Positions 34,473 to 43,703 of a stretch of 45,865 nt of DNA are shown piece by piece. Source of the stretch: Nodosilinea sp. LEGE 07298. GTDB taxonomy: Bacteria > Cyanobacteriota > Cyanobacteriia > Phormidesmidales > Phormidesmidaceae. The notes beneath the pieces are model-generated. The model was not told where the DNA came from. It saw nothing but the letters and a program-made list of their open reading frames with translations, and searched no databases. The DNA lies in the NCBI RefSeq assembly GCF_015207265.1, contig NZ_JADEXE010000015.1:1-45865 (forward strand). The letters run 5' to 3'. The translations under genes and the position numbers were made by a program. Within the stretch, counting starts at the first letter, position 1. Every line of letters begins with the position of its first letter.

Positions 34473-36341
34473 TTAAGCACACCTGAAAAAGCTCCTTATT
34501 CCTCTGATGCCACAAACAACTCTAGATCGTTGGCTTGTATATGTGCTAACAGCTATAACTGACTCCCTTGAGCCAGCAACATCTTCATCCTTAAGTAACT
34601 CCAGAAGAAATGCGAACAGGTCAGAATTGAGTGTGCAAAGCTTATATAATTCTGTATCTACAATGTTTAATGTCTCCTCTGGTGGTAATGAACAGGATTG
34701 TTCTAAATTAAAGTTAGTATTGCTTAAGTCTTCTAGCGCTGCAAAAGATGCAAATCCTAGTCTATATTCAGGATTTCGCCTAAGCTCTCCTATGTCAGCA
34801 CTTGCTGTGCTGATAGTGCTCCATCGCTGATAAAGCGCACTCTTTTTTAACTCATTCAAAATAATTTCAGCGTAAAGCGCATTGGAAAGATTTGAAAATT
34901 CGGGAAGAACACCATAAGCGCGGATAGCACCTGCTCTGAGGAAAGCATCATCTTCAGCAGTGATAAGAGAGAGCCAATTCAGTTTGTAGCCTCGATTCAC
35001 TAACTCTTCTAGCAACTGAGTGGCAAGATCTTCTTGATATCTTAAAGAGCGAGCATTCAATTCTTCTAACGGACTCTTTGCAAAAAGTCGAAGAATGCCT
35101 GGAAGAATTATTTGATCAGGCAATGACAACCATTCTGAAGATTCTGCATCTAATAATAGCTTTTCTTTTAGAATACTAGTTGAAAGAGCAACTTCTGTGT
35201 CATAATTTATGACCTCATTCTCTGGAGAACCTACTGAGATTTCAAAAAGTGCAGGTAAAGCGTTTGAGGCTAAGTTATTTAGAATGTAGCTAGCACTACT
35301 TCGAATATTTTCATCTTCACTCGCTACTTCTGCCATAATTATACGCAAGTGAGGAGCCTGGTATAGTTTTGATTCTGCTAATGCATCACCTGCTGCAGCT
35401 CTTACCTCAATTGCATTCGTCTCATCCTGAAAAACCTCTATCAAGGTAGGAATAGCATCCTCTGTGGCAATTTCCCCTAGGGCAACTATTGCAATTACCT
35501 TTGTAAATAAATCTATCTCTGTAGTTGCCAAGTCTGTAGAAACCAGTTCCAGTAACATTGGGACTATGTTGTTTAAAACCAGAGGTTGCTCTGCTTTAAG
35601 TATTCTTATAGTATTTACAAAACTAGTTCGTCTTACGTTAAGACGATTGGCTCCTAAATCCTGATTTGTTAGCATTGATTTAAGGCTTTCTGTAGCTGCT
35701 GTTTTTAATTCAGGATTCTCTAAATGTCTTATTAACACACTTATCGTTTGAGAAGAAGCTAGTGCAGCTAACTGATAACCAGTCCAATTGCGGGTAGATG
35801 TACTGAATGTTGAATTTTCATAAATTCGGATATATTCAAACGGCTGGACAGCCACTAGTAGTTCAGGATCTTGAGCTTTCAATCCAGTTAAAGCTACATT
35901 TTCAATATCAGAGATAGCTAGCAGAGTAAGTAGTGCTTGGACAGTTTCTACTGACTTTATTTGGGCTAACACTCCAATTACACGGTGACGTTCTGACAGT
36001 AGAATTTCAGAATCCTGAGCCATCTTAGTCAAGACAGGAATCGCAAGTTCGCTATACTCGCTTACGCAATTAAGCCTTCGATAAATGAGGCGTCCATTCC
36101 TTGTCCACTGAGTGTAATCTTCATACTCTTCAGAAAAAGGAATGGGACAATTCTGGTTAGACTCAAGCTGGGAAACTAAATTATGAGCAATATCTTTCGA
36201 GATTAAGTCAGCTAGGCTTGTAGTATTTTGTTTTAGCTGATGCAAGCTAGCACTAGCAGAAGTTGCCATCCCAATGCTGTAGGCATTGACAAGACAAAGC
36301 AAGGTTATAAGTTTGTTGTATTTCCTGTGATAAAGACGCAT
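34473..36341 (-). CDS. Exported HEAT-repeat protein
   Basis: The 622-residue protein has a basic start, 'RLYHRKYNKLITLLCLVNAY', and a likely signal peptide ending near 'ATSASAS' (residue 31). Much of the rest is HEAT-like helical repeats, for instance 'VIAIVALGEIATEDAIPTLI' followed by 'VRAAAGDALAESKLY', and 'RVIGVLAQIKSVETVQALLT'. Such solenoids bind proteins. Cysteines at the start of the mature part and at the C-terminus could form disulfides after export. The gene lies 32 bp upstream of the trypsin-like gene. It may be a scaffold, inhibitor or sensor for the protease; no catalytic motif is visible. Confidence 0.75.
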   Translation of the reverse strand: MRLYHRKYNKLITLLCLVNAYSIGMATSASASLHQLKQNTTSLADLISKDIAHNLVSQLESNQNCPIPFSEEYEDYTQWTRNGRLIYRRLNCVSEYSELAIPVLTKMAQDSEILLSERHRVIGVLAQIKSVETVQALLTLLAISDIENVALTGLKAQDPELLVAVQPFEYIRIYENSTFSTSTRNWTGYQLAALASSQTISVLIRHLENPELKTAATESLKSMLTNQDLGANRLNVRRTSFVNTIRILKAEQPLVLNNIVPMLLELVSTDLATTEIDLFTKVIAIVALGEIATEDAIPTLIEVFQDETNAIEVRAAAGDALAESKLYQAPHLRIIMAEVASEDENIRSSASYILNNLASNALPALFEISVGSPENEVINYDTEVALSTSILKEKLLLDAESSEWLSLPDQIILPGILRLFAKSPLEELNARSLRYQEDLATQLLEELVNRGYKLNWLSLITAEDDAFLRAGAIRAYGVLPEFSNLSNALYAEIILNELKKSALYQRWSTISTASADIGELRRNPEYRLGFASFAALEDLSNTNFNLEQSCSLPPEETLNIVDTELYKLCTLNSDLFAFLLELLKDEDVAGSRESVIAVSTYTSQRSRVVCGIRGIRSFFRCA

Positions 36342-36397
36342 GGCTTATCTGAGTCTCCAAAGATAAAATTGTCTGGCTTCTTTGAGAAGAAAACTCA

Positions 36398-36655
36398 CTA
36401 ATCTTTTTTGGTTGTAGATCGATCATTATCTAGAGATTTAAGGTCTTCATCGGTGGTAGGAATTGCTAAACTACGTACTTTATCTGATTGCCTGGGGTTT
36501 GGTGTCTTTGCCATCTCTTGAGACTCGTTAGATATATTGCGTTCAGTTTTGGTAGGAGAGCGATCGCCGCTCTCCTCTGCACTTTTCGTAGAGTCTGGCG
36601 TAACTAGCTTTCTAACAACCTCAGAGTTTTCTGAACTCCTATTCTCTTCTGTCAT
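36398..36655 (-). CDS. Small charged, probably disordered protein
   Basis: These 85 residues are rich in Ser, Glu, Lys, Thr and Asp, with almost no hydrophobic residues, as in 'ESGDRSPTKTERNISNESQE'. I recognise no family. The gene sits in the minus-strand array between the STAND gene (gap 29 bp) and the HEAT gene (gap 56 bp). A good site precedes the ATG (AAGGTGCAGTAGCT on the minus strand). It could be a protease substrate or linker protein, but this is a guess from its place. Confidence 0.5.
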   Translation of the reverse strand: MTEENRSSENSEVVRKLVTPDSTKSAEESGDRSPTKTERNISNESQEMAKTPNPRQSDKVRSLAIPTTDEDLKSLDNDRSTTKKD

Positions 36656-36684
36656 AGCTACTGCACCTTTAACTTGTGGATAAT

Positions 36685-39273
36685 TTAGCCCTCAACTTCC
36701 ACTGCGCCCAACGCCCTCAGAACCCCAACCTGGGCAGCGGTCAACCCCGTAACTCCAATAATATTCATCTCTTCGTAGGGGCGGTTACTTCTTAACACCC
36801 TTAAACACTCTCCCGTTTCAGTATTCCAGATTCTAATCGTGCCATCTTCACTACAACTCGCCAGCGCCTGCCCATCATCGCCAAACGCAACCGACCACAC
36901 AATCTGGCTGTGGCCCTCTAAAATCTGCAAGCAATCCCCAGTCGCCGCATCCCACAACTTAATAGCATAGTCTTCGCCTCCACTCGCCACCCAGCGCCCA
37001 TCCGGGCTAAACGCCACCGCCCGAATGCGCCCCCCGTGGGCCGGTTGAGACCACAGGCATTGGCCCGTCGCCACATCCCAAAGCTTCAGCATCCGATCGC
37101 CGCTGCCGCTGGCCAAAAACCGACCACAGGGGCTAAACCCCAGAGAAAGCACCCAATCTTGATGCCCCTCCAGCGTAGCGAGACAAGCCCCCGTTTCCAC
37201 GCTCCAGAGCTGAATGGCGTGATCATCCCCCCCACTGGCCATCATCCCACCTTGGGGGCTAACAGCTACCGCCTTAACTCGACCTTCGTGGCCTTGCAAC
37301 GTCTGCAAACACTGCCCAGTCGCCACATCCCACAACTTAATCGTCTTATCGTGACTACCACTCAGCACCTGCTGCCCACTGGGGCTAACGCATACCGATT
37401 GCACCCAATCCGTATGCCCCATCAACACCTGGCGACAGTCCCCTATCTGGGCATCCCACAAGCGCACCGTACAGTCATCGCTGCCGCTGGCCAGCCAGGT
37501 ACCGTCCGGGCTAAAGGCAACGCTAGAAATTAGATTGGTGTGGCCTGCCAAGGTGCGATCGCACCTGCCCGTCTCCAAATTCCACAGCCGCACCATCTGG
37601 TCTTCGCCTCCGGAGGCCACCAGCGGCGCAATCGGGCTAGCCGCGATCGCCACAATCCAATCGCTGTGGGCCTTGATGGTTTTCAAGCAGTCTCCCGTGC
37701 GGGTATCCCATAGCTTGAGAGTTTGATCGTCACTGGCGCTGACCAGAGTATAGCCATCGGGGCTAAACTCCACCAGCCACACTCGGGCCGAGTGGCTCTC
37801 TAGCGTCTTCAGGCACTGGTTCGTTTGGGTACTCCAAAGACGCACCGTATTGTCTTCTCCAGCAGTGGCCAGCAGCTCACCATCGGGGCTGTAGTCCACC
37901 GCCCAAACCTTGATTGCATAGTCGGGCAGCGTGCCTAGGCGATCGCCCGTTTCCACATCCCAACGCTCAACAACCGTGGTACTTTGGCTGGCTGCAATTT
38001 CCTGGCCCCTTGGGTGCAGGGCTAACCCCAGAGCCCAACCGACATCAATTGCCAGCGATCGCAGACAATCCCCCGATTGCAGATCCCAAAGCTTAACGGT
38101 GCGATCGTCCCCACTGCTGATTAACATCAGCTGGTTGGGATGAAACTTCAACGAGAGCACCCGGTTAGTGTGCCCCGACAAAGTTTGCCTACAGTCCCCC
38201 GTTTGGGCATCCCAAAGCCGAATCTCGGCCTCATTGCCAGCGCTAGCGATGGTTCCCCCATCGGGGCTAAAATCCACCGTCTGCACCCAACTGCTGTGCC
38301 CCGGCAATGTGCGCAAGCAGGCTCCAGAGTTCACCTCCCACAGCCGCACCGTCTGGTCATGGCTACCACTGGCCAATGTTTGACCGTCGGGGCTAAAGCA
38401 CAGCGCTGTGACCCAGGCCGTATGCCCCTTAAAGCTCAGCACCTGGCGACCATCGGCTACATGGATTAGCAAAATGGATTGATCGACCCCCACCGCCAGA
38501 TATGCCCCATCTGGGCTGAAGGTGGCCGACAGAATGCAGCCTAGAACTTGGGTGAAAACTGACTTTGTCAGGTCTGCATAGGCAAAGCTGACCTCGTGGA
38601 GCGCCATGCCCTGCAAATATACCTGCCACACCGCCAGATGAGAAAAGTCGTAGCCTTTCAGGTCAATCCCCATCTGCCACAGCAGATTGAGCAGGTTTCC
38701 GGCGGCATAGCCTGGCTTATCTCTCAGCGTGGCCTTTAGCTGAGCCAAGAACTGGCTGAAGTGGGCCTGGGCAAAGTTGCGGCTGCCAAAGGTCTCCAGC
38801 AGCTTGGTCGCCAGCGGCTTCAGCAGCAGGCGAATTTGGGCCTCTCGCAGGTAGTCTTTGGCCTGGGCATTAATCAAAAACTGATGGTTGAGTAGGTCAA
38901 CCTCAAGAGCGCAAATCTCTTGATAAATCTGGTCAATCACATGATTAACCACATACTCCATCACCACCGGCTGTTGCGAAAACCTCACCTGATGGTCGTC
39001 GAGGGGTAAGCTGGTGGACTTTTCAATCAGCGATCGCCGCTCTAACGACAGCAACACCTCCAGAAGTTCCACCTGAGACGTAGATGGCATTAGCTCTTCC
39101 CGAATTTCCTGCGGCAGCACCCACTCGCGATGCACCGCCACCCACTCCATCACCCGCTGCTCCAGGGGCGACAACCGGCTAAATTGTTGATCAATTAGAT
39201 TGGCGACATCGCCGAAAACGGTGGTGCCGCAGGCTAAAAACTGCTGAATGCTGGCATTGAACAGCTCCTGCAC
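36685..39273 (-). CDS. STAND NTPase, C-terminal part: winged-helix region and 14 WD40 repeats
   Basis: The 862-residue frame begins inside the STAND gene, after the frameshift at 39308-39313. Its first 240 residues contain 'FSRLSPLEQRVMEWVAVHRE', the winged-helix region of NB-ARC proteins, and a helical bundle. About 14 WD40 repeats follow, many with 'SPDG' turns and 'KLWD' ends, enough for two seven-bladed propellers. Several blades are near-identical, for example 'LWDVATGQCLQTLQGH'. The propellers are the sensor part of STAND switches. No independent start or ribosome site is evident, so this is half of one gene, not a separate one. Confidence 0.85.
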   Translation of the reverse strand: MQELFNASIQQFLACGTTVFGDVANLIDQQFSRLSPLEQRVMEWVAVHREWVLPQEIREELMPSTSQVELLEVLLSLERRSLIEKSTSLPLDDHQVRFSQQPVVMEYVVNHVIDQIYQEICALEVDLLNHQFLINAQAKDYLREAQIRLLLKPLATKLLETFGSRNFAQAHFSQFLAQLKATLRDKPGYAAGNLLNLLWQMGIDLKGYDFSHLAVWQVYLQGMALHEVSFAYADLTKSVFTQVLGCILSATFSPDGAYLAVGVDQSILLIHVADGRQVLSFKGHTAWVTALCFSPDGQTLASGSHDQTVRLWEVNSGACLRTLPGHSSWVQTVDFSPDGGTIASAGNEAEIRLWDAQTGDCRQTLSGHTNRVLSLKFHPNQLMLISSGDDRTVKLWDLQSGDCLRSLAIDVGWALGLALHPRGQEIAASQSTTVVERWDVETGDRLGTLPDYAIKVWAVDYSPDGELLATAGEDNTVRLWSTQTNQCLKTLESHSARVWLVEFSPDGYTLVSASDDQTLKLWDTRTGDCLKTIKAHSDWIVAIAASPIAPLVASGGEDQMVRLWNLETGRCDRTLAGHTNLISSVAFSPDGTWLASGSDDCTVRLWDAQIGDCRQVLMGHTDWVQSVCVSPSGQQVLSGSHDKTIKLWDVATGQCLQTLQGHEGRVKAVAVSPQGGMMASGGDDHAIQLWSVETGACLATLEGHQDWVLSLGFSPCGRFLASGSGDRMLKLWDVATGQCLWSQPAHGGRIRAVAFSPDGRWVASGGEDYAIKLWDAATGDCLQILEGHSQIVWSVAFGDDGQALASCSEDGTIRIWNTETGECLRVLRSNRPYEEMNIIGVTGLTAAQVGVLRALGAVEVEG

Positions 39274-40405
39274 CGTCGTCGAGACAATGCGTAAGGCCAG
39301 GGGATTGCCCCCCGTACTGCTCCACTAATGCCTGGGCTTCCTGCGCCGATGGGGTGAGCCCTCTCGCCGTCAAAAGCTGCTGGCCTGGTTGATAGCTCAG
39401 CCCTTGTAGACGGAGCGATCGCAGCCCGCTACCTTCTCTAGAAAATAGCCCCAGGGGTTGCTCTCGGCTGGTAAACACCAGACAGCTCTGGTGACGGCTC
39501 TCGGCAACACAGCGCAGAATCTGGCCGTAGGCCTCATAGCCAGAGCGATACGCCCCGGTGCCATCCTGCCCCTGAAGCACAGACTCAACGTTATCGAGAA
39601 CGATCAGACGGCGGGCGGTTTGCAGACACCCAATCAGCTGCAACAGTTGGCTATCCCAGGTGTCTGCCAAGGGGACGTCCTGACGGGGGGACAGAAATCG
39701 GATCGAGTCAGCCAGCAGCGGGTCAGCCGGGGGTGCGTTGCGGAGCGATCGCCACATCACAGCCTCAAACTCACCGCTCAGCTGCTCAGCCAGCTTCACC
39801 GCCAGGGTCGTTTTGCCCACGCCCCCCATGCCCAGCACCCCCACCAGGCGGCAGTTGTCCCTCAAAATCCATTCCTTCAGCACCGTCAGCTCATCATCTC
39901 GCCCGTAAATCAGAGGAATTTCTGGAGCATCCCCCCAGTCCTGCCGGGCTACAGATGCTTCTGAGATTTGAGACGGCAGCGGCGGCGAGGTTTGGGTGGC
40001 CTGGTGAGATTTGAGCGGGCGGAGGCGTTCCCATTCTGCTTCGAGCTTGGCTAGATTGGCCGCCACATCCTGCCGTCGATGCCACAGCTTGAGGGTAAAG
40101 TGCCAGTCCTCGGAACCCTGGGTGGCAGGACGATTATCCTCCAAAATGCCAAGAAAATCTTGCAGCCGCTTCAAGACTTCGCGAATCTGCTCAGGGGTGA
40201 GCTGGCCATCGTAAGTATCTTGCGCTGTTAAGTAAACCAGATAACGTACTTTAGTTCTGACAACCAATTGCCTATCGGTTTGCCAGTTTACCTGTAGCCG
40301 CACAACATCAGGCTCGTCCCAATCTTGGTTAGCGTAGGCCAAAAGTGCTGCCAGTAGGCGTTTCGTGCGCTGCTTTACCTGGGGTCCGTAGTTTGGTCTT
40401 GCCAT
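39191..40405 (-). CDS. STAND NTPase, N-terminal part: effector-associated region and NB-ARC domain, frameshifted
   Basis: The first 130 residues ('RPNYGPQVKQRTKRLLAALL' onward) are a conserved cyanobacterial N-terminal region of unknown role. The NB-ARC NTPase follows, with Walker A 'VLGMGGVGKTTLA' near residues 190-202, Walker B 'RRLIVLDNVESVL' and the sensor 'LVFTSREQPLG'. At six G residues (C6 at 39308-39313 on the plus strand) the frame goes wrong and ends in about 40 unrelated residues. With five G it would read 'EQYGGNPLALRIVSTTVQEL' and continue into the WD40 frame as one protein of about 1240 residues. As written, the switch protein is broken; a base-call error is possible. Confidence 0.82.
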   Translation of the reverse strand: MARPNYGPQVKQRTKRLLAALLAYANQDWDEPDVVRLQVNWQTDRQLVVRTKVRYLVYLTAQDTYDGQLTPEQIREVLKRLQDFLGILEDNRPATQGSEDWHFTLKLWHRRQDVAANLAKLEAEWERLRPLKSHQATQTSPPLPSQISEASVARQDWGDAPEIPLIYGRDDELTVLKEWILRDNCRLVGVLGMGGVGKTTLAVKLAEQLSGEFEAVMWRSLRNAPPADPLLADSIRFLSPRQDVPLADTWDSQLLQLIGCLQTARRLIVLDNVESVLQGQDGTGAYRSGYEAYGQILRCVAESRHQSCLVFTSREQPLGLFSREGSGLRSLRLQGLSYQPGQQLLTARGLTPSAQEAQALVEQYGGQSPGLTHCLDDGAGAVQCQHSAVFSLRHHRFRRCRQSN

Positions 40406-40430
40406 CTGACCTGTCTAAAACAGCCAAGAA

Positions 40431-40449
40431 GTTTGGGGAATCCCCAAAC
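40431..40449. promoter_or_regulatory. 19-bp palindrome in the STAND/subtilase divergent promoter region
   Basis: GTTTGGGGA-A-TCCCCAAAC is a perfect 9+9 dyad, 26 bp before the STAND start codon. A related but weaker GGGG/CCCC dyad follows at 40522-40534. The gap between the two divergent operons is 183 bp. An operator shared by both is possible. Confidence 0.45.
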
Positions 40450-40588
40450 CTTTTCATAGACTCTCGTACTCTACCCAAGATTCTATAAGGCTTTCAGCTA
40501 AGAGAAATACTGATTAGCTTTGGGGTGGTTCCCCTAGTGATAGTGAGTTCAAGGCTTCAGAAGAGCCTCCTTACATAAGGGAAATACC

Positions 40589-41410
40589 ATGATTGACCTC
40601 GGTTCCTATCTTCGCTGTTTTACTCAACGATCAAATACTCACATCTCTCACTTACCACTGATTGGTTGGGATCAGGATTGGAGCATAGCAGCAGGGCAAG
40701 GAATCCGCATTGGCGTCTTGGATACTGGCTTTGCCGCCGATCACCCGGATTTAGCCGGTGCTGACGTTGTCAGTCAGAATTTCACTGGCTCAAAACCGAG
40801 CCAAACACTACCTACCGGGCATGGTACAGCATCTGTCTCTTTGCTCGTGGGCCAGGGCAAGTCTCTTATTCGAGGAATTGTTCCACAGGCCCTTCTATTT
40901 GCAGCTCAGGTAGTGGGAAAGGACGGATACGCCAAACCAGAGGCTGTCGCCAGGGCAATTACCTGGTTAATCGCTTCCGGGGTGCACATCATTGCCATTC
41001 CCTTAGGGAATGGCATCGGGTATCCAGAAATCACCTCAGCAATAGTTGAGGGCAATCAGCAGGGAGTATTTTTTCTTGCATCTGTAGGCAACGATTTTCC
41101 AAAGCCAACGATGTTCCCAGCATGCCTACCCCAAGTGGTTGCTGTAGGAGCTTCAGATTCGCAAGGAAATCTTCTTCCAAGCTGTTGTAGGTTACCCAAA
41201 CTTGATTTGGTCGTACCAACCGTTAATCTTTTTGTTCCCGATCAAAAAAGTGTCTTTCAGCTATTCAGTGGGTCTTCAGCTGCTTGTGTTTTAGCCGCTG
41301 GAGTTGCTGCGCTAGCTCTCTCGCACCGATCAAATCAGGACAAAACAGCTCTTCTGAAATCCCTCTTGCACAAACCATCAACTTTAAACATTGGAGAATT
41401 CCATGTCTGA
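40589..41410 (+). CDS. Subtilisin-like serine protease (S8), compact
   Basis: The 273-residue protein is a minimal subtilase. The triad is visible: Asp45 in 'IGVLDTGF', His78 in 'TGHGTASVSLL' and the Ser in 'FSGSSAACVLAAGVAALAL' near residue 231, with an oxyanion Asn in 'ASVGND'. There is no signal peptide and no pro-domain, so it probably acts inside the cell. A GGGAAA site precedes the ATG. Its end overlaps the start of the beta-trefoil gene by 8 bases, so the two products are made together. The pair is divergent from the STAND operon. Confidence 0.88.
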   Translation: MIDLGSYLRCFTQRSNTHISHLPLIGWDQDWSIAAGQGIRIGVLDTGFAADHPDLAGADVVSQNFTGSKPSQTLPTGHGTASVSLLVGQGKSLIRGIVPQALLFAAQVVGKDGYAKPEAVARAITWLIASGVHIIAIPLGNGIGYPEITSAIVEGNQQGVFFLASVGNDFPKPTMFPACLPQVVAVGASDSQGNLLPSCCRLPKLDLVVPTVNLFVPDQKSVFQLFSGSSAACVLAAGVAALALSHRSNQDKTALLKSLLHKPSTLNIGEFHV

Positions 41411-43445
41411 AATTATTGCTTCGGAAATGACTGAGACAACTAATCCTAAACTCAAAGCATTAGCAGATCGTGTGACAAACACTCTGCGGCTAAGCCTTGA
41501 AAAGGCAATCGCCCATCAGGCCGATCCGACTAATTATCCGCTATCTGCAGACCCCAACTCATTTGAACAGGCAAGCTTATCCTACTTCAATGCCTATTTT
41601 GAATCTCGTTTGCAACAGATATCTGCCAAACTAGGCCCTCAGAAAGCTTCAGAGGTTCAACCTCTACTAACTGCTCAGCGCAAGGAGGTGACAACTAAAG
41701 TGATGACCAGTCTCAAAGCTCCTCAAAAGGAGCGAGCTGTAATGTATGGAGATTTAGCACAGGTGAATCTCCAGCTAGATAGTACGGTCATTCAGCAGGT
41801 ACAAGCCATTCGTATACCATCAACAATCAAGCTTTCCCAACAGGATTTGCTCTTGATTAATCCATCTATTCCCGGAGTTCAAAGAATTTCGGGAATGGAT
41901 GGCTCAGGCCTAACGCCTCAAAGTACACTCAACACTTTAGAACTTCGGGTTCGCAAGTTGAAATGCCTAGATAAAACTGATGTCAAAAACTTCTTGGGAA
42001 TTCCCCTGGAATTGGATCCTGACGCGATTGCTCTCTCCGCCATTGCGACTGACCCCACGGGCCAGGTCTGGAATATTGCTGAGACCCCTATGGGAAGAAA
42101 TTTTGACAACGGACGTACGGAGACCTACTCTCCATCAAAATCAATTGCCCGATTCGCTCTTGACCGAGGCACAACTTGGCCACGAACCTATCGAGCATCA
42201 TTAACTATCGCGGAGAAGGACGATGGTGGGGGGTTAACTGTTTTTTCAGATCGAATCTTCACGGAGGCTTCTAGACTAGTAGCTGATGCCCTTGACGATG
42301 AAGTTGGGGAAACTTGGGCTGAAGCAATTGCACGAGTAATTGTTCAGGTTTGTAAAGAGTTATGGAAGTGGATTATTGAGGCATTAGGTCTAAACGATGA
42401 TGTCTATCCTCCCCAACTAGTACAAATCAATATTCCTTCCTTTGGTGCTCGATTCAGCGGAGCAGTAACCAGTCCTGAGAGAAAGATTGTTTATAGAGCC
42501 CATGGTGGAGTCTACGAACTCTATTATGAATGGCATCTCTCTAACGCCACCCCCATGTCTCCAGCATCCTCTGGCCCCAGAACTGGAACAGGCTCTGGCA
42601 CCGGGGTCATTTCGGCTTCATTGGTAGCCAGTCAACCCAGTGAAGGAGTGCCGCTAAGGCTGTATTGGAGTCGGCAACGTGGTGATAACTTCAGCACAGC
42701 GACTCTAAAGGGCCGTCAAGATGCAGAGGCCGCTGGATACAGTCTTATTCGAACTGAAGGATACGTCTTACCTGAATCGCAGCGCAATACAGTGCCTCTA
42801 AATTTGTACTGGAACTCGGCTCGGTTAGATAACTTTGTCGGTGCAAGCCAGCAAAGCAAGCAAGAGATAGAAGCTAATGGGTACGGGTTTGTTCGCACTG
42901 AGGGCTACATTTTCTCTGCGCAGCAGCCAGGGACAGTGCCACTAAAGCTCTACTACGGAGCCACTAGGGGAGACTACTTCACTACAGCTACTGAGCAGGG
43001 CCAACAGGATGCACGAGGAGCCGGATACCGCTTGGTTCGTACAGAGGGATATATTTTCCCAAAAGCCATTGCTCTTCGCGCACATAATGGGATGTATGTC
43101 TGTGCAGAGGCAGGAGGCGGACGCGAACTAGTTGTGAATAGAACCTGGATAGGTGAATGGGAACCCTTTCTAATCATCTGGCTAGGCGGCAATCAGGTCG
43201 CTCTGCGAGCCTACAACGGCCAATATTTGTATCCAGAGGATGGGGGTACCCGAAGAGTAGTTGCGAAAGCGACTCAAATTGACCCTCGTACTATCTTTGA
43301 GATGGTTCATGTTGGTGGTAGTAAACTAGCCTTCAAAGCCCATAACGGCATGTACCTTTGTGCCGAAAATGGCGGAGGGCAGGAAGTAGTTGCTAATAGA
43401 CCCAGGATTGACATTTGGGAAACTTTTGAAATCTTTGGGGCATAA
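41403..43445 (+). CDS. Multidomain protein with DUF5648-like repeats and a fascin-like beta-trefoil
   Basis: The start is the ATG at 41403 with GGAG just upstream; 680 residues. Residues 1-350 are unfamiliar: a helical start, then beta-rich segments and a helical hairpin 'EAIARVIVQVCKELWKWIIE'. A Gly/Ser/Thr linker near residue 390 leads to three DUF5648-like repeats, each near 45 residues with 'VPLRLYW' at the start and 'RTEGYV' at the end. The C-terminus is three fascin-like units beginning 'IALRAHNGMYVCAEAGGG', which make a beta-trefoil. Such trefoils and repeats bind sugars or surfaces. It may be the substrate or targeting partner of the co-encoded subtilase. No export signal is seen. Confidence 0.75.
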   Translation: MSEIIASEMTETTNPKLKALADRVTNTLRLSLEKAIAHQADPTNYPLSADPNSFEQASLSYFNAYFESRLQQISAKLGPQKASEVQPLLTAQRKEVTTKVMTSLKAPQKERAVMYGDLAQVNLQLDSTVIQQVQAIRIPSTIKLSQQDLLLINPSIPGVQRISGMDGSGLTPQSTLNTLELRVRKLKCLDKTDVKNFLGIPLELDPDAIALSAIATDPTGQVWNIAETPMGRNFDNGRTETYSPSKSIARFALDRGTTWPRTYRASLTIAEKDDGGGLTVFSDRIFTEASRLVADALDDEVGETWAEAIARVIVQVCKELWKWIIEALGLNDDVYPPQLVQINIPSFGARFSGAVTSPERKIVYRAHGGVYELYYEWHLSNATPMSPASSGPRTGTGSGTGVISASLVASQPSEGVPLRLYWSRQRGDNFSTATLKGRQDAEAAGYSLIRTEGYVLPESQRNTVPLNLYWNSARLDNFVGASQQSKQEIEANGYGFVRTEGYIFSAQQPGTVPLKLYYGATRGDYFTTATEQGQQDARGAGYRLVRTEGYIFPKAIALRAHNGMYVCAEAGGGRELVVNRTWIGEWEPFLIIWLGGNQVALRAYNGQYLYPEDGGTRRVVAKATQIDPRTIFEMVHVGGSKLAFKAHNGMYLCAENGGGQEVVANRPRIDIWETFEIFGA

Positions 43446-43477
43446 CTCTTAGCCTCAAAAAACCATTTCTATCAATT

Positions 43478-43527
43478 AAACCGATCTCTCAAGATGCTTA
43501 TTCAATAGCGAAATGAGAGATCGGTTT
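43478..43527 (+). terminator. Strong hairpin after the subtilase/trefoil operon
   Basis: AAACCGATCTCTCA (43478-43491) and TGAGAGATCGGTTT (43514-43527) are perfect 14-base arms around 22 bases. A T-rich stretch ends the right arm. It lies 33 bp after the stop codon and looks like a factor-independent terminator. Confidence 0.75.
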
Positions 43528-43678
43528 TCTAGAGTAAAGGTTTAAAACATCCGGCTATCTTGGAATAACTATGCAGCGACCGGAGAAAAATAGCAACAGA
43601 TGAGGCAGCGGAGCCGAAACCGCTTAACGTTAGTGAAATCGTAATCAGATCGCGTTATCAACTGTAGACGAGTGTTAA

Positions 43679-43703
43679 TAAGTAGATAGCCTTAATTAAA
43701 CAT
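43679..43703. repeat. Solo IS630-type terminal repeat
   Basis: The bases taagtag, 8 variable bases, then aattaaacat match the end of the IS630 element at 858-1982, with the same spacing. No IS630 transposase lies beside it. The IS30 element abuts its inner end, so it is either an old IS630 end or a short non-autonomous relative. Confidence 0.6.
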
